Assembly: GCF_002078875.1 (NCBI RefSeq)
Contig: NC_034409.1
Coordinates: 15,787,111-15,851,110 of the forward strand
Length of the DNA: 64,000 bases
DNA from: Numida meleagris
Taxonomy: Eukaryota > Chordata > Aves > Galliformes > Numididae
Direction of reading: 5' to 3'
The position numbers and the translations under genes are program-made. Of this stretch, positions 11,890-24,800 are shown in pieces; position 1 is the stretch's first letter; the number at the start of each line of letters is the position of its first letter. The notes beneath the pieces were generated by a model. It was not told the origin of the DNA, ran no database searches, and was given only the letters and a program-made list of their open reading frames with translations.

Positions 11890-14750
11890 AAGCAAGTATG
11901 AAGGAGGAAGAGGTTAAAATGAGGCTTGCTAGAGATGGTCCTGGGGAAACAGTGTCAGGATAGGGGTTGAGACAAATGGCTCTCCTGAAGTGCGTCTACA
12001 CCAATGCACGCAGCATGGTCAACAAACAGGAGGAGCTGGAAGCCCTTGTGTGGCAGGCAAACTATGACTTAGTTGCTATTACTGAAACATCGTGAGATCA
12101 GTTCCACTTCTGGAGTGCTATAATGGAAGGCTATAAGTTCTTCTGAAGAGACAGGCAAAGAAGGAGGGGCGGTAACATGGCACTCTGTGTTAGAGAGTGT
12201 TTTGATGTTGCTGAGCTCGGGGATGGGAATGATAAGGTTAAGTCTCCATGGGTAAGGATCAGGGTGAGGGCCAACAAAGCGGACATCCTGGTGGGCTTCT
12301 GTTATAGACTGCCCAACCAAGATGAAGAGATGGATGAGGCGTTCTACAAGCAACTGGCAGACACTGCGATCAGCGGCCCTTGTTCTCATGGGGGATTTAA
12401 CTTCGTTGATATACACTGGAAATAAAATACAGCACAGAAGAAGCAGTCTAAGTTTCTAGAGCGTGTGGAAGATAACTTCTTGACACAGCTAATAAGAGAG
12501 CCTGCCAGGGAGGTGCCCTGCTAGACCTGGTGTTCACAGAGAAAGACTAGTGGGAGATGTGGAGGCTGGGAGCTGTCTTGGTAGAGTGACCGTGAAATGG
12601 TAGAGTTCTCAATTCTTGGTGAAGTCAGGAAGGGGAGTCAGCAAAACTGCTACCTAGGACTTTTGAAGGGCAGACTTTAAGCTGTTGAGGACACTGGAAG
12701 GGAGGGTAGAGGGGTCCAGGAAGGCTGGATGCTTCTCAAGAAGGAAGTCTTGAGTGCAGGAGCAGGATGTCTCCCTGTGCCATAAGATGAGCCGATGAGG
12801 AAGAACACAGGCGTGGGTGAACAGGGAACTTTTTCTGAGACTCCAGGAGAAAAAGAGAGACTACTTCCTGTGGAATAAGGGGAGAAACTTGGGGAGAGAA
12901 CAAAGAAGCTGTTAGGATATGCAGGGAGAACATCAGAAAGGCAAAAGCCCAGCTTGAATTCAACCTGGCCACCATAGTAAAAGGAGAACAAATAGCTTTT
13001 TAACAAATACAGTAACAGTTAGAGGAGGACTAAGGAGGATCTCCAACCTTTACTGGATGTGGCAGGAAATGTAACCACCGAGGATAACAACAAGGTTGAG
13101 GCTCTCAGTATTTTTTTTACATCTGTCTTTAAAAGCCAGACCAACTATCCTCAGGGTACTCTACCCCCTGACCTGAAAGTCTGGCTTGGGAAGCAGAGTA
13201 AGCCCCCCACAATTCAGGTGGAAGCAGTTAGTCGAGGTGGAGTGGCAGATCTCTGCCACAAGTCCATTGGGCCAGATGGGATCCACTCAAGGGTGCTGAG
13301 GGAGCTGGCAGAGGTGATTGCTGAGTCACTTTCCACCATCTGTGAACAGTCCTGGTCAACCGGAGAGTTCCCAGAGGATTGGAGGCTTGCCAACATGACT
13401 CCCATCTACAGGAAAGGTTGTAAGGAGGATCTGGGGAACTGCAGGCCTGTCAGCCTTACCTTGGTGCCAGGTAATGTCATGGAGCAGGTCATCTTGAGGG
13501 AGATCACACGGCATGTGTGGGACAACTGGGGGATCAGGCCCAGCCAGCACTGGTTCATGAAATGCTGGTCCTGCTTGACCAACCTGATCTCCTTCTGTGA
13601 TTGAGTGACCTGCCTTGTGGATGAGGGAAAGTCTGTTGACGTAGTTTACCTAGACTTCAGCAAAGCCTTTGACACTGTCTCCCACAGTATTCTCCTGGAG
13701 AAGCTGGCAGCCCATGGTTTAGATAGATATGCTTTTTGCTGGATAAAGAACTGGCTAGAGGGCTAGTCCCAGAAGCTGGGAGCTGGTCATGAGTGATGTT
13801 CCCCAGGGATCAATGATGGCTCCCATCCTGTTAAATATCTTTATCGATGACCTGGATTGAGGGAATTGAGTGCACTGTCAGTAAGTTTACAGATGACACC
13901 AAGTTGGCAGGAAGTGTTGATCTACCTGGGGATAGGGAGGCCCTACAGAGGGATCTGGACAGGCTGGATTGCTGGGCTGAGGCCAGTGGGATGAAGTTCA
14001 ACAAGACCTAGTGTCAGGTTCTGCATTTTGGCCATAACAACCCCAGGCAACACTACAGGCCTGAGGCAGAGTGACTGGAAAACTGTGTTGAGGAAGTGGA
14101 CCTGGGGGTATTTGTTGACACTCGGCTGAACATGAACCAGCAGTGTGCTCAGATAGCCAAGATGGGATCCTGACTTGTATTAGGAATAGTGTTGCCAGCA
14201 GGAACAGGGAAGTGATCATGCCTCTGTACTCAGCTCTGGTGAGGCTGCACCTCGAGTGCTGTGTTCAGTTTTGGGCCCCTCACTGCAAGAAAGACATCAA
14301 GACATCAGGGCTCTGGAGCCTGTCCAGAGAAGGGCAACAGAGCTGTGAGGGGTCTGGAGAACAAGACTTATGAGGAGAGACTGACGGAACTGGGATGGTT
14401 CAGTCTGGAGAAGAGGAAGCTCAGGAGAGACCTTATTGCTCCCTGCAACTGCCTGAAAGGAGGTTGTGGTGAGGTGGGGGTTGGCCTCTTCTCCTGCATA
14501 ACTAGTGATAGGGGAAAGGGAATGGCCTCAAGTTGCACCAAGGGAGGCTCTGGCTGGATGTTAGGAAAAATTTCTTCTCAGAAAGAGTGGTCAGGTGCTG
14601 GAACGGGCTGCCCAGGGAGCTGGTGGAGTTGCTGTCCCTGGACGTGTTCAAGAGACATGGTTTAGCGGGGAAATATTGGTGGTAGGTGGATAGTTAGCCT
14701 AGACAGTCTTAGAGGTCTTTTCCAACCTTGGTGATGCTATGATTCTGTGG
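11890..14750 (+). mobile_element. CR1 LINE, long decayed copy with endonuclease and RT remains
   Basis: A plus-strand CR1 retaining most of ORF2 in broken frames. Near 11990-12100 is an endonuclease start (CVYTNARSMVNKQEELEAL). Near 12290-12420 is more endonuclease, with GFCYRLPNQDEEMDEAFYKQ. A 181-codon open stretch at 13059-13604 covers the start of the reverse transcriptase (KSIGPDGIHSRVLRELAE; FPEDWRLANMTPIYRKG). Further on are VVYLDFSKAFDTVSHSILL near 13640 and an FTDDTK box near 13890, where CR1 normally has FADD. The 3' end near 14735-14750 shows the terminal 8-mer (gctatgattctgtgg). Many stops and frame breaks make it inactive. At roughly 2.8 kb it is much longer than the usual 5'-truncated copy. 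The 5' edge is uncertain. Confidence 0.92.
13059..13604 (+). pseudogene. CR1 ORF2 remnant, N-terminal part of reverse transcriptase
   Basis: This is the longest surviving open stretch of the 11890-14750 CR1, at 181 codons. It holds the segment just before and at the start of the RT domain, including GPDGIHSRVLRELAEV and the NCRPVSLT box used by non-LTR reverse transcriptases. It ends at a TGA (13602-13604), and RT-like sequence resumes in another frame just downstream. It is a fragment of the element's ORF, not a host gene. Confidence 0.8.
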
Positions 14751-15368
14751 TTTCTGAATTATATTTTAAGTCTAAATTTAAGTACTGCTCACATGAGGTG
14801 TTGTCTCCAGGAGTAAGATGTGGGCGTTTCCCATCCCTCCAGATGAGGTGGTATCTGCAAAAGTGCTGGCTGCACTGTTGCTTTTAGAGTAAACTTTTGC
14901 ATGCTCTGCCTTTAAACAGTGTGGAAATCACTAATGAAGTGATTCTCCTTTGTATTGAAAAGAGAGTAGTAGAAATCTAGCAAAGCTCCTTCCCAGGGTA
15001 TACAAGATTATTGATAGTGGTAATGTTAAGGATTTTGGCTGTACGTTTAAATATAGGGTATGTCAAATTCAACCATCTGTAAATTTCTGATGGGATCTTC
15101 TGCATGGATCTACCTGTCAGCTTTCTTCAGTGAATTGTTGTTACCTTTCTTTTTCTTACTCTGAAGTAAGAGGGTGTTATGATAGCCTTGCTACTCTTTT
15201 TTTCTTCAGTTTTTCAGGGAATTTAAAGCTAAGTTGTGATATGTAATGGATTTTCATGTCTTTGATTAGACATGTCAGCAAGCTGAAGATGTGGACTTGC
15301 CAACTAAGCCTTTTTTGTTTAAAGTAACCTGTTAGGAACTGACTTCTTAATCTTTGTTTTTGGGGCAG

Positions 15369-15451
15369 GTTGTGAGCTTGTTCCCATTCTATCTTTAAAA
15401 ACAGCTATGAGAAAGAGGCTGTAACAGTAGGGGAAGATGTGCAGGAAGATG
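15369..15451 (+). other. Candidate alternative 5' non-coding exon
   Basis: A T-rich stretch ending 'tttttggggcag' is followed 83 bases later by an excellent donor (gaagatg/gtaagt). A nearer acceptor (aaaaacag/ctatgag) would give a 48-base version. Splicing to the exon at 15662 would place TG+A, a stop, directly before the DSNRH frame. Such a transcript could only start at ATG 15711, which fits a 5' UTR exon. This rests on splice signals alone. Confidence 0.25.
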
Positions 15452-15661
15452 GTAAGTTATCATCTACTAGAAAACAAACCCTGCATCTGTTACATTGTGG
15501 GGAAAAAATGCCTCTTAAAAAAACTAAGTTGCAGAATGTTTTTTCTTCTGGTGACAGGAAGGCTCTTGAAAAAATGGCTGTAAGTAGCTAGTCATCAGAA
15601 TGTATGTATTTAGGCTTATTGCAAGCTTTCTAAAGTACTCTTCATGTCTTGCTTCTTGCAG

Positions 15662-15872
15662 AGACTCCAACCGTCATGTTAAGGTAAAGCAGAAAAGTGC
15701 AGTGCTGAACATGCTAAAGAAGTTGGACAAAATAAGGTTCAGAGGTCACAAGAGAGATGAGTTCCTTGATTTAGCAGAGTCTCCAAATGCTTCTGACACT
15801 GAATGTGGAGATGAAATCCCAGTGAAAATACCTCGAACAGCACCCCGAGACAATGAAGAGCTGAGAGACCCT
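15662..15872 (+). CDS. GRAMD4: GRAMD4 first coding exon
   Basis: The acceptor is cttcttgcag/agactcc and the donor is accct/gtaagt. From ATG 15711 it encodes residues 1-54, including [20 protein letters not shown] and [10 protein letters not shown], which closely match the N-terminus known for mammalian GRAMD4. It ends in phase 0. The frame stays open back to the exon start (DSNRHVKVKQKSAVLN before the Met), so a longer N-terminus from an upstream exon is possible. I chose 15711 because it gives the family's usual 578 residues and has A at -3. Confidence 0.95.
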
Positions 15873-18800
15873 GTAAGTACTCGATTTAAGTATTGTTACA
15901 TTATATCATTATTAGGTAGAAAAAACAACAAATTAATAATTCCTTGCCCCCTGTATTTTGGATTTAACACTTCAAGATTTGTGGATTGGGAATAAATCTT
16001 TAAGTGGGCTTCCATACTGTGTAAAGTTCAAGGTACTTTCTTTTTAGTAGAGTTCCCCTCTTCCTGTTATTGTTTTTAGATGTTGTAGGTTGACAGGTCT
16101 GTTAAATTTGGACATGCTTCTGAATGCTGTCAGGTTTTATTTGCTTTGTTAAAATACTAATAAATATGAAGGAGAGACTTCTGGTTGCTTTTCAGCTAGA
16201 GAAACTCAAAACTGCTCAAATGCCACTGCCCGGAACTGTAGGCATACGAATTGTGATGGCTTCACTAGAGGGTCGTGCCACCTCATTGTTTACTGCAGTG
16301 TTGTACTCAGTGACACTGCCATGTTACAGGGCTGGCGTAACCCTATGCAAGACTCTTCTGTTACACCTTTTTGACACTTGCAAGCAGAAGCAACTGAATA
16401 TAACTGCCTTCTTTAAAAATAGAATGCTTCAGAAATTATTAAATACTGTTTTAAAAAAAGAAACAATATAAGGAATCCTCCTTTAACATATATTACTGTG
16501 GTCCTTGAGCTTGGACTACTGGGTACAATGTAAATTACAATTTGGCGATTTAACTGTTGAAGTCGGAATTCATAGCACTCTGGGAACTCACAGTGTGGTT
16601 CTTGGACCCAGATGTGGTCCAGCTGTTATCTGAAAGCTCATATTTCTAGCAGCACAAAGCATGCTCACTGCTTAGAGGAATTAAACTGAAAGATTTCAAT
16701 CTGTGTAAGATTAAGCATTTCCTTTGGGCTTGGTAGCTTGTATCCTGTTCAGTGGCTATTAGTAATGGTGCCTTTTTTTTTTAACATATAGTTTCACAGT
16801 CTTTGCTTATATGGAGCTCTTTTGCCAGATTTTGTTTCCTATGATAATGGAACAAACAAGTGGTAATGACAGAGCATTTTTGTGTCACAAAAGAAGCCTG
16901 CTGTATTCATGTTGTCAAGCTCCTCAGACAGGGAAGGTCTTTTAAATACCTTTCCTTTGCTCTTACTCTCCTAAGGCATTTGCCCTTTGTTTCTACATAT
17001 GTATTGTATGTACTGAGTCTACTCTGTTTCTACCCTTCCAGCATGGTATTGTCTGAGTTTGTCTTAGGTAAGTAGCGGCTTACTTTCATCCAACCACCTT
17101 CTCAGCATGCAGAGCTGAACAATTTCAGAAACCAATTTGAAGAGAAGCACTTTGCTAGCTGGCTGATTACATGATGTTAAGTGGAGTGTCCTGATCTAAC
17201 TCTGTGGGATACAGTTGAGCATAGGAAAACAGAGAGAAAGGGAAAGAAAGAAAAGCAGGAGCACTGTCAAACTTGTTTTGCCCTGCTTATGGTGTTAGTG
17301 AGTTCCAAAGCCAGTGTGATGCTGGAACCACTGGGTAAGAGCAGTAGCTGTGTTACAGATAGCGGCAAAACAAGCAAACTTGGATCAGGAAAGTGACCTG
17401 AACTATAAGGGGTAAGTTTCACATGGAAAGTGTGAGGGATTACCACTTGGCTCTGGAAGGCTTCTGTCCTCCTAAGCACTGCTGCCCACCCATAAAATGA
17501 AGGGAGAAGAAATAATCCCCTGCGCTGCAGAGTTGCTAGGAGTAACCAAAGTATTTCTGTGTTTAAGCCAATGTTAAAATAGCAGCTGAGATCGTGTGAG
17601 CAGAGGGATTCTGAGTTATCTCTGTTTCTGTTGAGATCAGATGCTTGAGTTCTGCCCAAATTGTTCTCCATGACTAAAACTCAAATCTTAGATTGCTTAT
17701 ACAGGGTGGTTGCCTTTCATAGGCTTTGTAAGCACTGTAGCATTCTACTGTGATTACACTGCCTGGGAGAGGGATCAAGGAAAGACCAAGCTGGGTTGAT
17801 TTCTTCCTGTTTAATACTTCAGGGAGCTCTTCAAAGCAGACAGAATTCAGTGCAAATCTTGTGCATAAATGGAAGTTAGGTCACGTGTATTTTCATACAC
17901 AGGTGAGCTGGTGCTGTATTTTCACTTCCTTTGCTTCATTGTTTCTCGTGAAATCTGCATGGGGAACTGCTGAGCTGGGAACAGCAACATTGGTGGCTTA
18001 GACCTGAATGTAAGCATGGAAGGTTTGAGTCTCAGTCCCCTTAACTGCATCTTGAGTACACGGATGTTTTTGACTCCGCTGTCAGCCATTCCCTTGTTAA
18101 AGGCTTCTTCTTTGCCCCTCGCTACTTTTTTTTTTTTTTTCTTTCTAATTTTCAGTCTGGTGTATTAATCATTATGGAGCCATTAAAGAAAGATCTTGAT
18201 CTGTTAAAACGGTTACATGAATGAAAGTTACATGAATGAAAGGCCCCTGTATAGTGGTATGTAGTCAAGGGTGTGTAGTGCGCATTTAGAAATGTGGAGA
18301 TTAGTTTCCTCTTTTTTATGTATGTGTTTGAACTTATCAAACACATGGAAAAACTTGTGACAAATGGAGTCTTTAGAGGAATAAGTCTTGTCAAAAAAGG
18401 TTGTAGCTGCAGCACTCTGATGGTGTGTAGAGTGTTCTCTGTGATCCAGCTCCAGCAAGTTAAGTGAATGTTCAGTCACAAGCCACAAACAGAGCAGTGG
18501 GAGTTAGTCCCACCGCTTCACATCTTAATGAAGTAACACGTGCAGAATTTACATCCTGTGGACTGAGAAAGGATGACCTGGTGAAGGAATGTTGTATGCT
18601 CTATCTTAAACCATAAGCATGGCCTGTTTAGTTCCATAATAAACACCTGGACCTATGGTTAGGTAGAGCAGCTGTTCCATAGGAACACATTGGCACTGCT
18701 AGGGAAGTCCTGGAGCTTGAAGATTTGTTGTTTTTCTTTGAATTAATTTGAATTCTGTTCAGAATCTTCTGTAACTGTTCAAAATATTTGTTGTTCTTAC

Positions 18801-21800
18801 CTTGAACTAGTTTGGTCTCTGTAACCTGATTTGCTAAGAAGCAAATCTTCAGGGATGGGACTGTGCCCTGGAAATCATGGCCTGTCCTTGTATTTACCAG
18901 TTCTGGCTTGTCTTACCTCCTATGTAGTGTCTCACTGTTTTGTGATACAGGTGAATTACGTACTGCTAATATTAAAAGTGTTCCATTTTTATAAGAGGGA
19001 GTAAATGTTTGCTAGTACATACAGTGAACTCAGTGCAGCAGAGGATCACGTCCCCTTCGGCAGAAGAGGAAAAGAACGAATTTGTGTTTCAGCCTTGGAG
19101 CTTCTGCACTGAACTCAGTGAGAATTTCCAATTGAAGCTCTCTGGTACCTGGCATATTGTACTGAAAGCAGCCTAATCTACTTATGCAAGTTCCCTGCCA
19201 GTGCGCTAGGATTAAATCTGAGTTATTATGGTACAGCAAACATTAATTTAATTGCTGTTCCTGTACAGTTTGGCTTTTCCTAAAACATGTCAATTAAAAC
19301 CTTAAACATTTATGTATCTATTGCCTCATTTACAATGATTTGAAGATATAAAGACTCAGGCAAACATTACAGATAAAATGAGCTGCCACTAAAATAATTA
19401 AAAAAAATCTTGCAAAATATAGCAGTGCTTTGTGAGCTATCTGTTATGGGTGTGCTTCCCAGAGCAGCTACTGAGGATTAACAGTTGATGCGGATGCTTT
19501 GTTCTTGAGCCGTCTGGCTGGGTGTTTTTCCTTTCCCTGCAGCAGGTACTTGCAGCAGCCATGGTGAACCCTTTCTTATTTCAGAGAATCATAGAATGGC
19601 CTGGGTTGAAAAGGACCTCAAAGATCATCTCGTTTCAACCTCCCTGCTGAGTGCAGGGTCACCAACCACTAGACCAGGCTGCCCAGAGCCACGTCCAGCC
19701 TGGCCTTGAATGCCTCCAGGGATGGGGCATCCACAGCCTCCCTGGGCAACCTGTTCCAGTGCCTCACCACCCTCTGAGCGAAAAACTTCCTCCTAATATC
19801 TAACCTACATCTTCCCTGTCTCAGTTTAAAACCATTCCCCCTTGTCCTATTGCTATCCACCCTTGTGAACAATCGTTCCCCCTCCTGTTTATACACTCCC
19901 TTCAAGTACTGGAAGGCCACAGTGAGGTCTCCCCGGAGCCTTCTCTTCTCCAAACTAAACAAGCCCAGTTCCCTCAACCTTTCCTCACAGGAGAGGTGCT
20001 CCAGCTCTCTGATCATCTTAGTTGCCCTCCTCTGAACTCTTTCTAAGAGCTCCATGTCTTTCTTGCACTGGGGGCCCCAGGCCTGGACGCAGTACTCCAG
20101 ATGGGGCCTCACAAGAGCTGAGTAGAGGGGGACCACTACCTCTCTCTCCCTGCTGGCCACTCCTCTTTTAATGCAGCCCAGAACATAGTTGGCCTTCCGG
20201 GATCTTTGAGCAATGTGAGCTGGGAATGGTGGACTAATTCATAGCATGTGGGTATATGAACAAAGTAATCTAGAAGTCGTGTGCACTGTGGGCAGCCCTC
20301 GTATGTGAGGGTTTTCGTTGGGGAAGGGGAGAGAAGAGCAGGATGTTAAATCTAAGCTAGTGTCCCCAGGTGTGGCAACCACTGTGGTGTGCAAACTGCA
20401 GTGAAAACAGCACTCGTCTTTACCTGCATCTGAATTTGTTTCATTTGAGAATTGCTCCTCTCTGATAGGTTAATTACAAACCTGGAGACAAGATCAACAT
20501 CTTGTTAGATGTTCATAGAGAAAAATCTCCATGTGGTGTTGTGTGAGTAAAGAAAAGGAGTTGGGCAGTTGCACGTCTATGTAATGCTGAGATGTGCTGC
20601 GCTGCAGACGGACACATCCGTATCTGCTGAGCAGTGAAGTTCCTTAGACCTTTGCTGCAGCTGTACAGAGATGCTGTTCTTGGTGCTTAGCGCCCAAAAC
20701 CAAATGCCAGGGCTCTCAGGATACAAGGATGTGCAGAAGGCAAAGAACTCTCAGGTTGAGAGGTGCTGTTGCTAAAAACCCAACCTGCAAATGGCTTTAA
20801 AAGCACATGTGTGGGCCACTGAGATTTGCTTTCAGATCTGGAGCTGGATGTGATGTGGAGCAGGAACTCGGACAGCAGGTTAGAGGTGATTTGTCTTCAT
20901 CAGCAATGTGCCTTTAACCCCTCTGACTTGAACTCTTCCTACTTGACTCTGGCATTTTGCTGGCTTCCTAGGCACTGTGAACTCATCTTTGTTAAGTAAT
21001 TGTGATTGCCAACATTTTAAGAGGGTTCCTGTGTCAAACATTGTCAAAGCTGGAGAGGCAGAACTGGCTGGAAAAGCAGAAATCTGTGGAAGCCTTTAAG
21101 GCTTTTACTGAGTCATGCAGAAACAAGAAAGGGCATCTGTACAGTAAAGTTGTGCTCATCCAATCCCTGTCCCTGCGCTGTCCTACAACAGCAGCTGAAG
21201 AAAGAAATGCTATTACTCCCTTAACACAGGAATTACAACAGGAACATTTTTTATTAACCTGTGGGTGCAGTCAATTATGCATTCCTCAGACAGGCAGCTG
21301 ACCTCCAGTGAGTGTAACAGGCTCATTTCTTATCCTTTTAGCCCATTAACACCTCTTGACAGAGCAAGGTGTGTCGGTGTGGAGAAAAATCTTCTGTGAC
21401 AAAAGTGCCATCTGCTTAAATGTCTCCCATCTCTCTTTCCTGTATGTGCTCAGTTTTTTGGCTCTGCTCAGTTGTGTTCAGTAATACTTCACGGTGTCAC
21501 TAAGTTTGGAATGGGTGCTCTGTTTTTCACCAAATTTACATTGCTGTTCATCTCTTCTTACTACTCAGGTTAAACCATTTCATTATTACACAGTACTTAT
21601 ATGATGTTGCCCCTGGCGTTCTTAGCAAGCAGCCTTGTGTTTTAATTTGTCTTTTCATTTGTTTTCCTCTCTCTGACTTAGGTCGTTTGGGTTAGTTTAA
21701 TGAGGTGTACCTGCTGATTTTTATCCCACAGAATGACAGACTTCTTGGGTCTAATGCTTTACCAGACACACATCTGTAAATTTTCCAAATAGATCCTTTT

Positions 21801-24800
21801 TGCCCGTATCATTGTGCTGTGCACCTTTTGCCTTCTCCTGCTTCCTAAAAGGCACAGCAAAGGTATCGTGGGCTTTAATTAGAGGTTTAGCATCACTGAA
21901 GAATCAACAGCGGAGCTGGTTCTCCTATCTGGATTTCTGAATTGTGGCCCATCTGAGGGTGAGATAACTTGGGTGGAAACTTGAATATGCTCAGACACGT
22001 ACTAGCCCTTTCTGCCTCCTCCCTCGCCTGTGTTCTCCCATCCTGTCTGCTTTGCCTGGGGCTGGGGACCAGGTAGCAGTGTGGCAGGAGCGGTGTGCCT
22101 CTAGCAGTAAGGCCGAAGTGTCACAGCACATGCTGTCGCACAGCCCGATGTGCCAAGCTCGTGAGCATTCCTGATGAGTATAGCATCTTACTCTCTGGCC
22201 TGTATGTTGTTTTCATTTATTTGTGTATTTCTCAGCAGTGTCTTTAGCCAGCTCCATATCTGCTCCTGAATGCTGGGGCCAGAGGCTGTCCGTTTGCACA
22301 AGATGTACCTCTGCCAAACGCTTTTAGCTCTCTCCTGTATGAGTCACAGAGTCATAGAAACTTGGTCACAATATAAAATCTGTGCTTTCATGTCTGGGTA
22401 GCAGTCTGCATTTTTATAACACTTCCCTCTGTCTGCATATAGCGTATTGCAAGGTGCTGCTGCCTGACTTCTGCCACACCTTCCTCAGCAGGGCTCTGTG
22501 TCTGGCAAGCAGTAACGCTAAATCCTGCAGCACTGAATACATAGAATCCAGGTTTTAAGATAAGAAACCAACACTGAGGTTAATCACTGTCCTGTGCTTA
22601 TCTGCAAATAAACTGCCGCTTGTCACCAGGCTGGAGCAGTGTCAGGCAGCCTGTAGTGCTGCACCTCACTGGCTGGATGGGAGATGTGGTACCTGGGCAG
22701 CAGGATGCTGTGCTGCATCTCCCCATGCCAGGACGGCTGTGGGCTTTCTCTGTCTGCTGTGCCATGCTGCTGGGATGCTCGTGCTCCAGCTGGGAGCAGC
22801 ACAGTGCCGCCAACTTCTCATTATCAGGGCTGACAGCTTGCAGGGTTGTGGGTGTCACTGTGGCACTTTCAGGACTGGAAATAGCATCCCTGCTTGGCAC
22901 CATATGAAACAAATCCAGGTGAGGAGCTGGTGCCAGGTAGATGTCGTGCAGTAAATGCCCACTGCTTCTTCATTTGACTTCGTAGGCGAATTCTGAGGTT
23001 TAAACTGTGTCTGTTCAGCTCGAGCAAGGAAGCAGATGTTTAATAGGTATCTCCACACTGCTTTATTTAAAAGAGCAAATGATTCCCACCAGTGAAAGTA
23101 CTTTGCTGCCTATGATCTTTGTACATCCTTTCCTAAAACATAGAAAATTTACTTTAATTAACTCTCCTGTAAATTAGCTGAGTTTATGTAAGTATGTAAT
23201 TAAAGTGTCACAGTTAAATGCATGTAGCTGACTTCGGAAAGCAGTAGAGCTCCTGTGTGTTTTCAGAGGTAAACAAGGGGTGGGGAAATGTTTAAGATAA
23301 ATCCCTCTTTGTCTGAAGATCATTTTCAAGATGTAGGCTCCTGTAACGTAGCACTTCAGTTTGGGCTCCTGTAGGCCTACATTGAGGCGCTGCACGCAGG
23401 TCCTCAGCCTCCATTGCCGAGGAGATGCCCTCACCCACTCCTTTCCCTGCTTTCTGAAAATGCTCACTTTATGAGAAATGGGCAGCATCATCTGCCTTCT
23501 GCTGTGTGGGCTCACTTTTTCTCTGCTTGCTTCGAGGAGGTGGTGGTTGTCACTGCTGTTCCTAACTGATCACACTGCTCTTTAATTCTTGTCTCTGGCG
23601 GTATTTCCCGTGCTCGAGGGTGACAACAATAAATCAGTCAGGCCGGCCTGCTGACTCCCCTCACCTGGTCCTCCAGGATGCTCTTTTAGAGTAAATATCT
23701 AGAATAATATTTCTTCCTCTAGCTTTTCAATTTAATGTGTAAAGTATGTCACATTGATCCTTAATTGGAAAGACGAGATGGATAGTATAAATACGCTTTT
23801 CAAATCAGCAGAAGAAAGGGTAAATGATGATATAGCATAGATGCTAAGGGGGCAGAAAAATAAAATTTGTTTTCTGTAACTCCTTGAGGTCTGCATTCGT
23901 GCAGTCTTCAGCTTCACATGGGAGAGATGCTGAGGGTTGGATTAGTTTTCACTCGCTTATTTTTTTTGTTATTTAATGCAGATTAAGAGACTTGCAGAAT
24001 TCTTGATACTTGTATGTTTCTCCCATGGCTGTTTACTGCACCAAAAGTAAGTTGATATGTTTAAATGACCAAAACCAAATGTGCCTCTGAGCTGTCAGTG
24101 TGTTCTGGCTTTCTTGCAGGCTGGTCCAGGGACCATCATCATGGCTTCAGGAGTTCAGGATTTTAACAGAACGGAGTCTGACAGACTGAATGAAATCAAA
24201 GGTCACCTGGAAATAGCCTTACTGGAAAAACACTTTTTGCGTAAGTATAAAATCAATACTCTGTGGAAAGGAATGACTTAGGCCTGCTGCAAAAAAGACT
24301 TGACATATGTTCTCTAAAACTGCAAAAGATGGCATTAGAATTCTGAGGTATGCTGATGACTGGATAATGCAGGGGCTGACATTTCTCTAAGAAGAATTTA
24401 GCATTCCCAAGGTTACTAGATCATTGAAGTATTTTTTTTTAATTGCTTTTCTCACAACATATATCACTACATGACAAATGCTAATTTGAAGCCTCAGTGT
24501 TGTAATGGAATATTGTTGGGAAGGTTCAACCTCTAGTGCCACACCAGCAACATCTGCCTCTGACATCGTAGGCCAACATAATAAAATGGGAGGAATTATT
24601 TACAGAGCAGCCCTCATTTCAACAGGTCAGAATGGAAGACAAGCATTCCTTTAACTTGGTAGAAGCAAAGATCTCTAACAAGTAGAGTTGTCACTCAGCT
24701 GCTTTCCCAAATGGTCAATTTAGTGGATAATTTTTGAACTTCAGCATATGAGGGTTGTTTTTAGATGCTCAAAGCTTGTCAAATGTTTTCTAAGGATAAA

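Larger units (their letters stand above)
1..15661 (+). other. Non-coding region 5' of the first coding exon (probable GRAMD4 intron)
   Basis: No conserved coding segment was seen here apart from CR1 remnants. The open frames are short, lack family signatures and often overlap on both strands. The exon at 15662 begins with a strong acceptor, so transcription must start upstream of it. This stretch is therefore most likely intron following a 5' exon outside the window. Two CR1 copies (470-950 and about 11890-14750) are listed separately. The pieces 1-469, 951-11889 and 14751-15661 are otherwise unassigned, and 4000-5600 is somewhat richer in G+C. A possible non-coding exon at 15369-15451 is also listed. 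Confidence 0.6.
15873..24119 (+). other. GRAMD4 intron 1 (between coding exons 1 and 2)
   Basis: An intron of 8247 bases with GT..AG ends. It contains the reverse CR1 at 19582-20210, a T15 tract at 18126-18140 and a perfect 15-bp tandem duplication at 18212-18241. I recognise nothing else. The remaining open frames are short and show no family motif. Confidence 0.9.

Noticed and set aside
22335..22370. Possible CR1 terminus (cacagagtcatagaaactt)
   Set aside because: Only the end motif is vaguely similar and no adjoining CR1 tail sequence follows, so it is too short to support.
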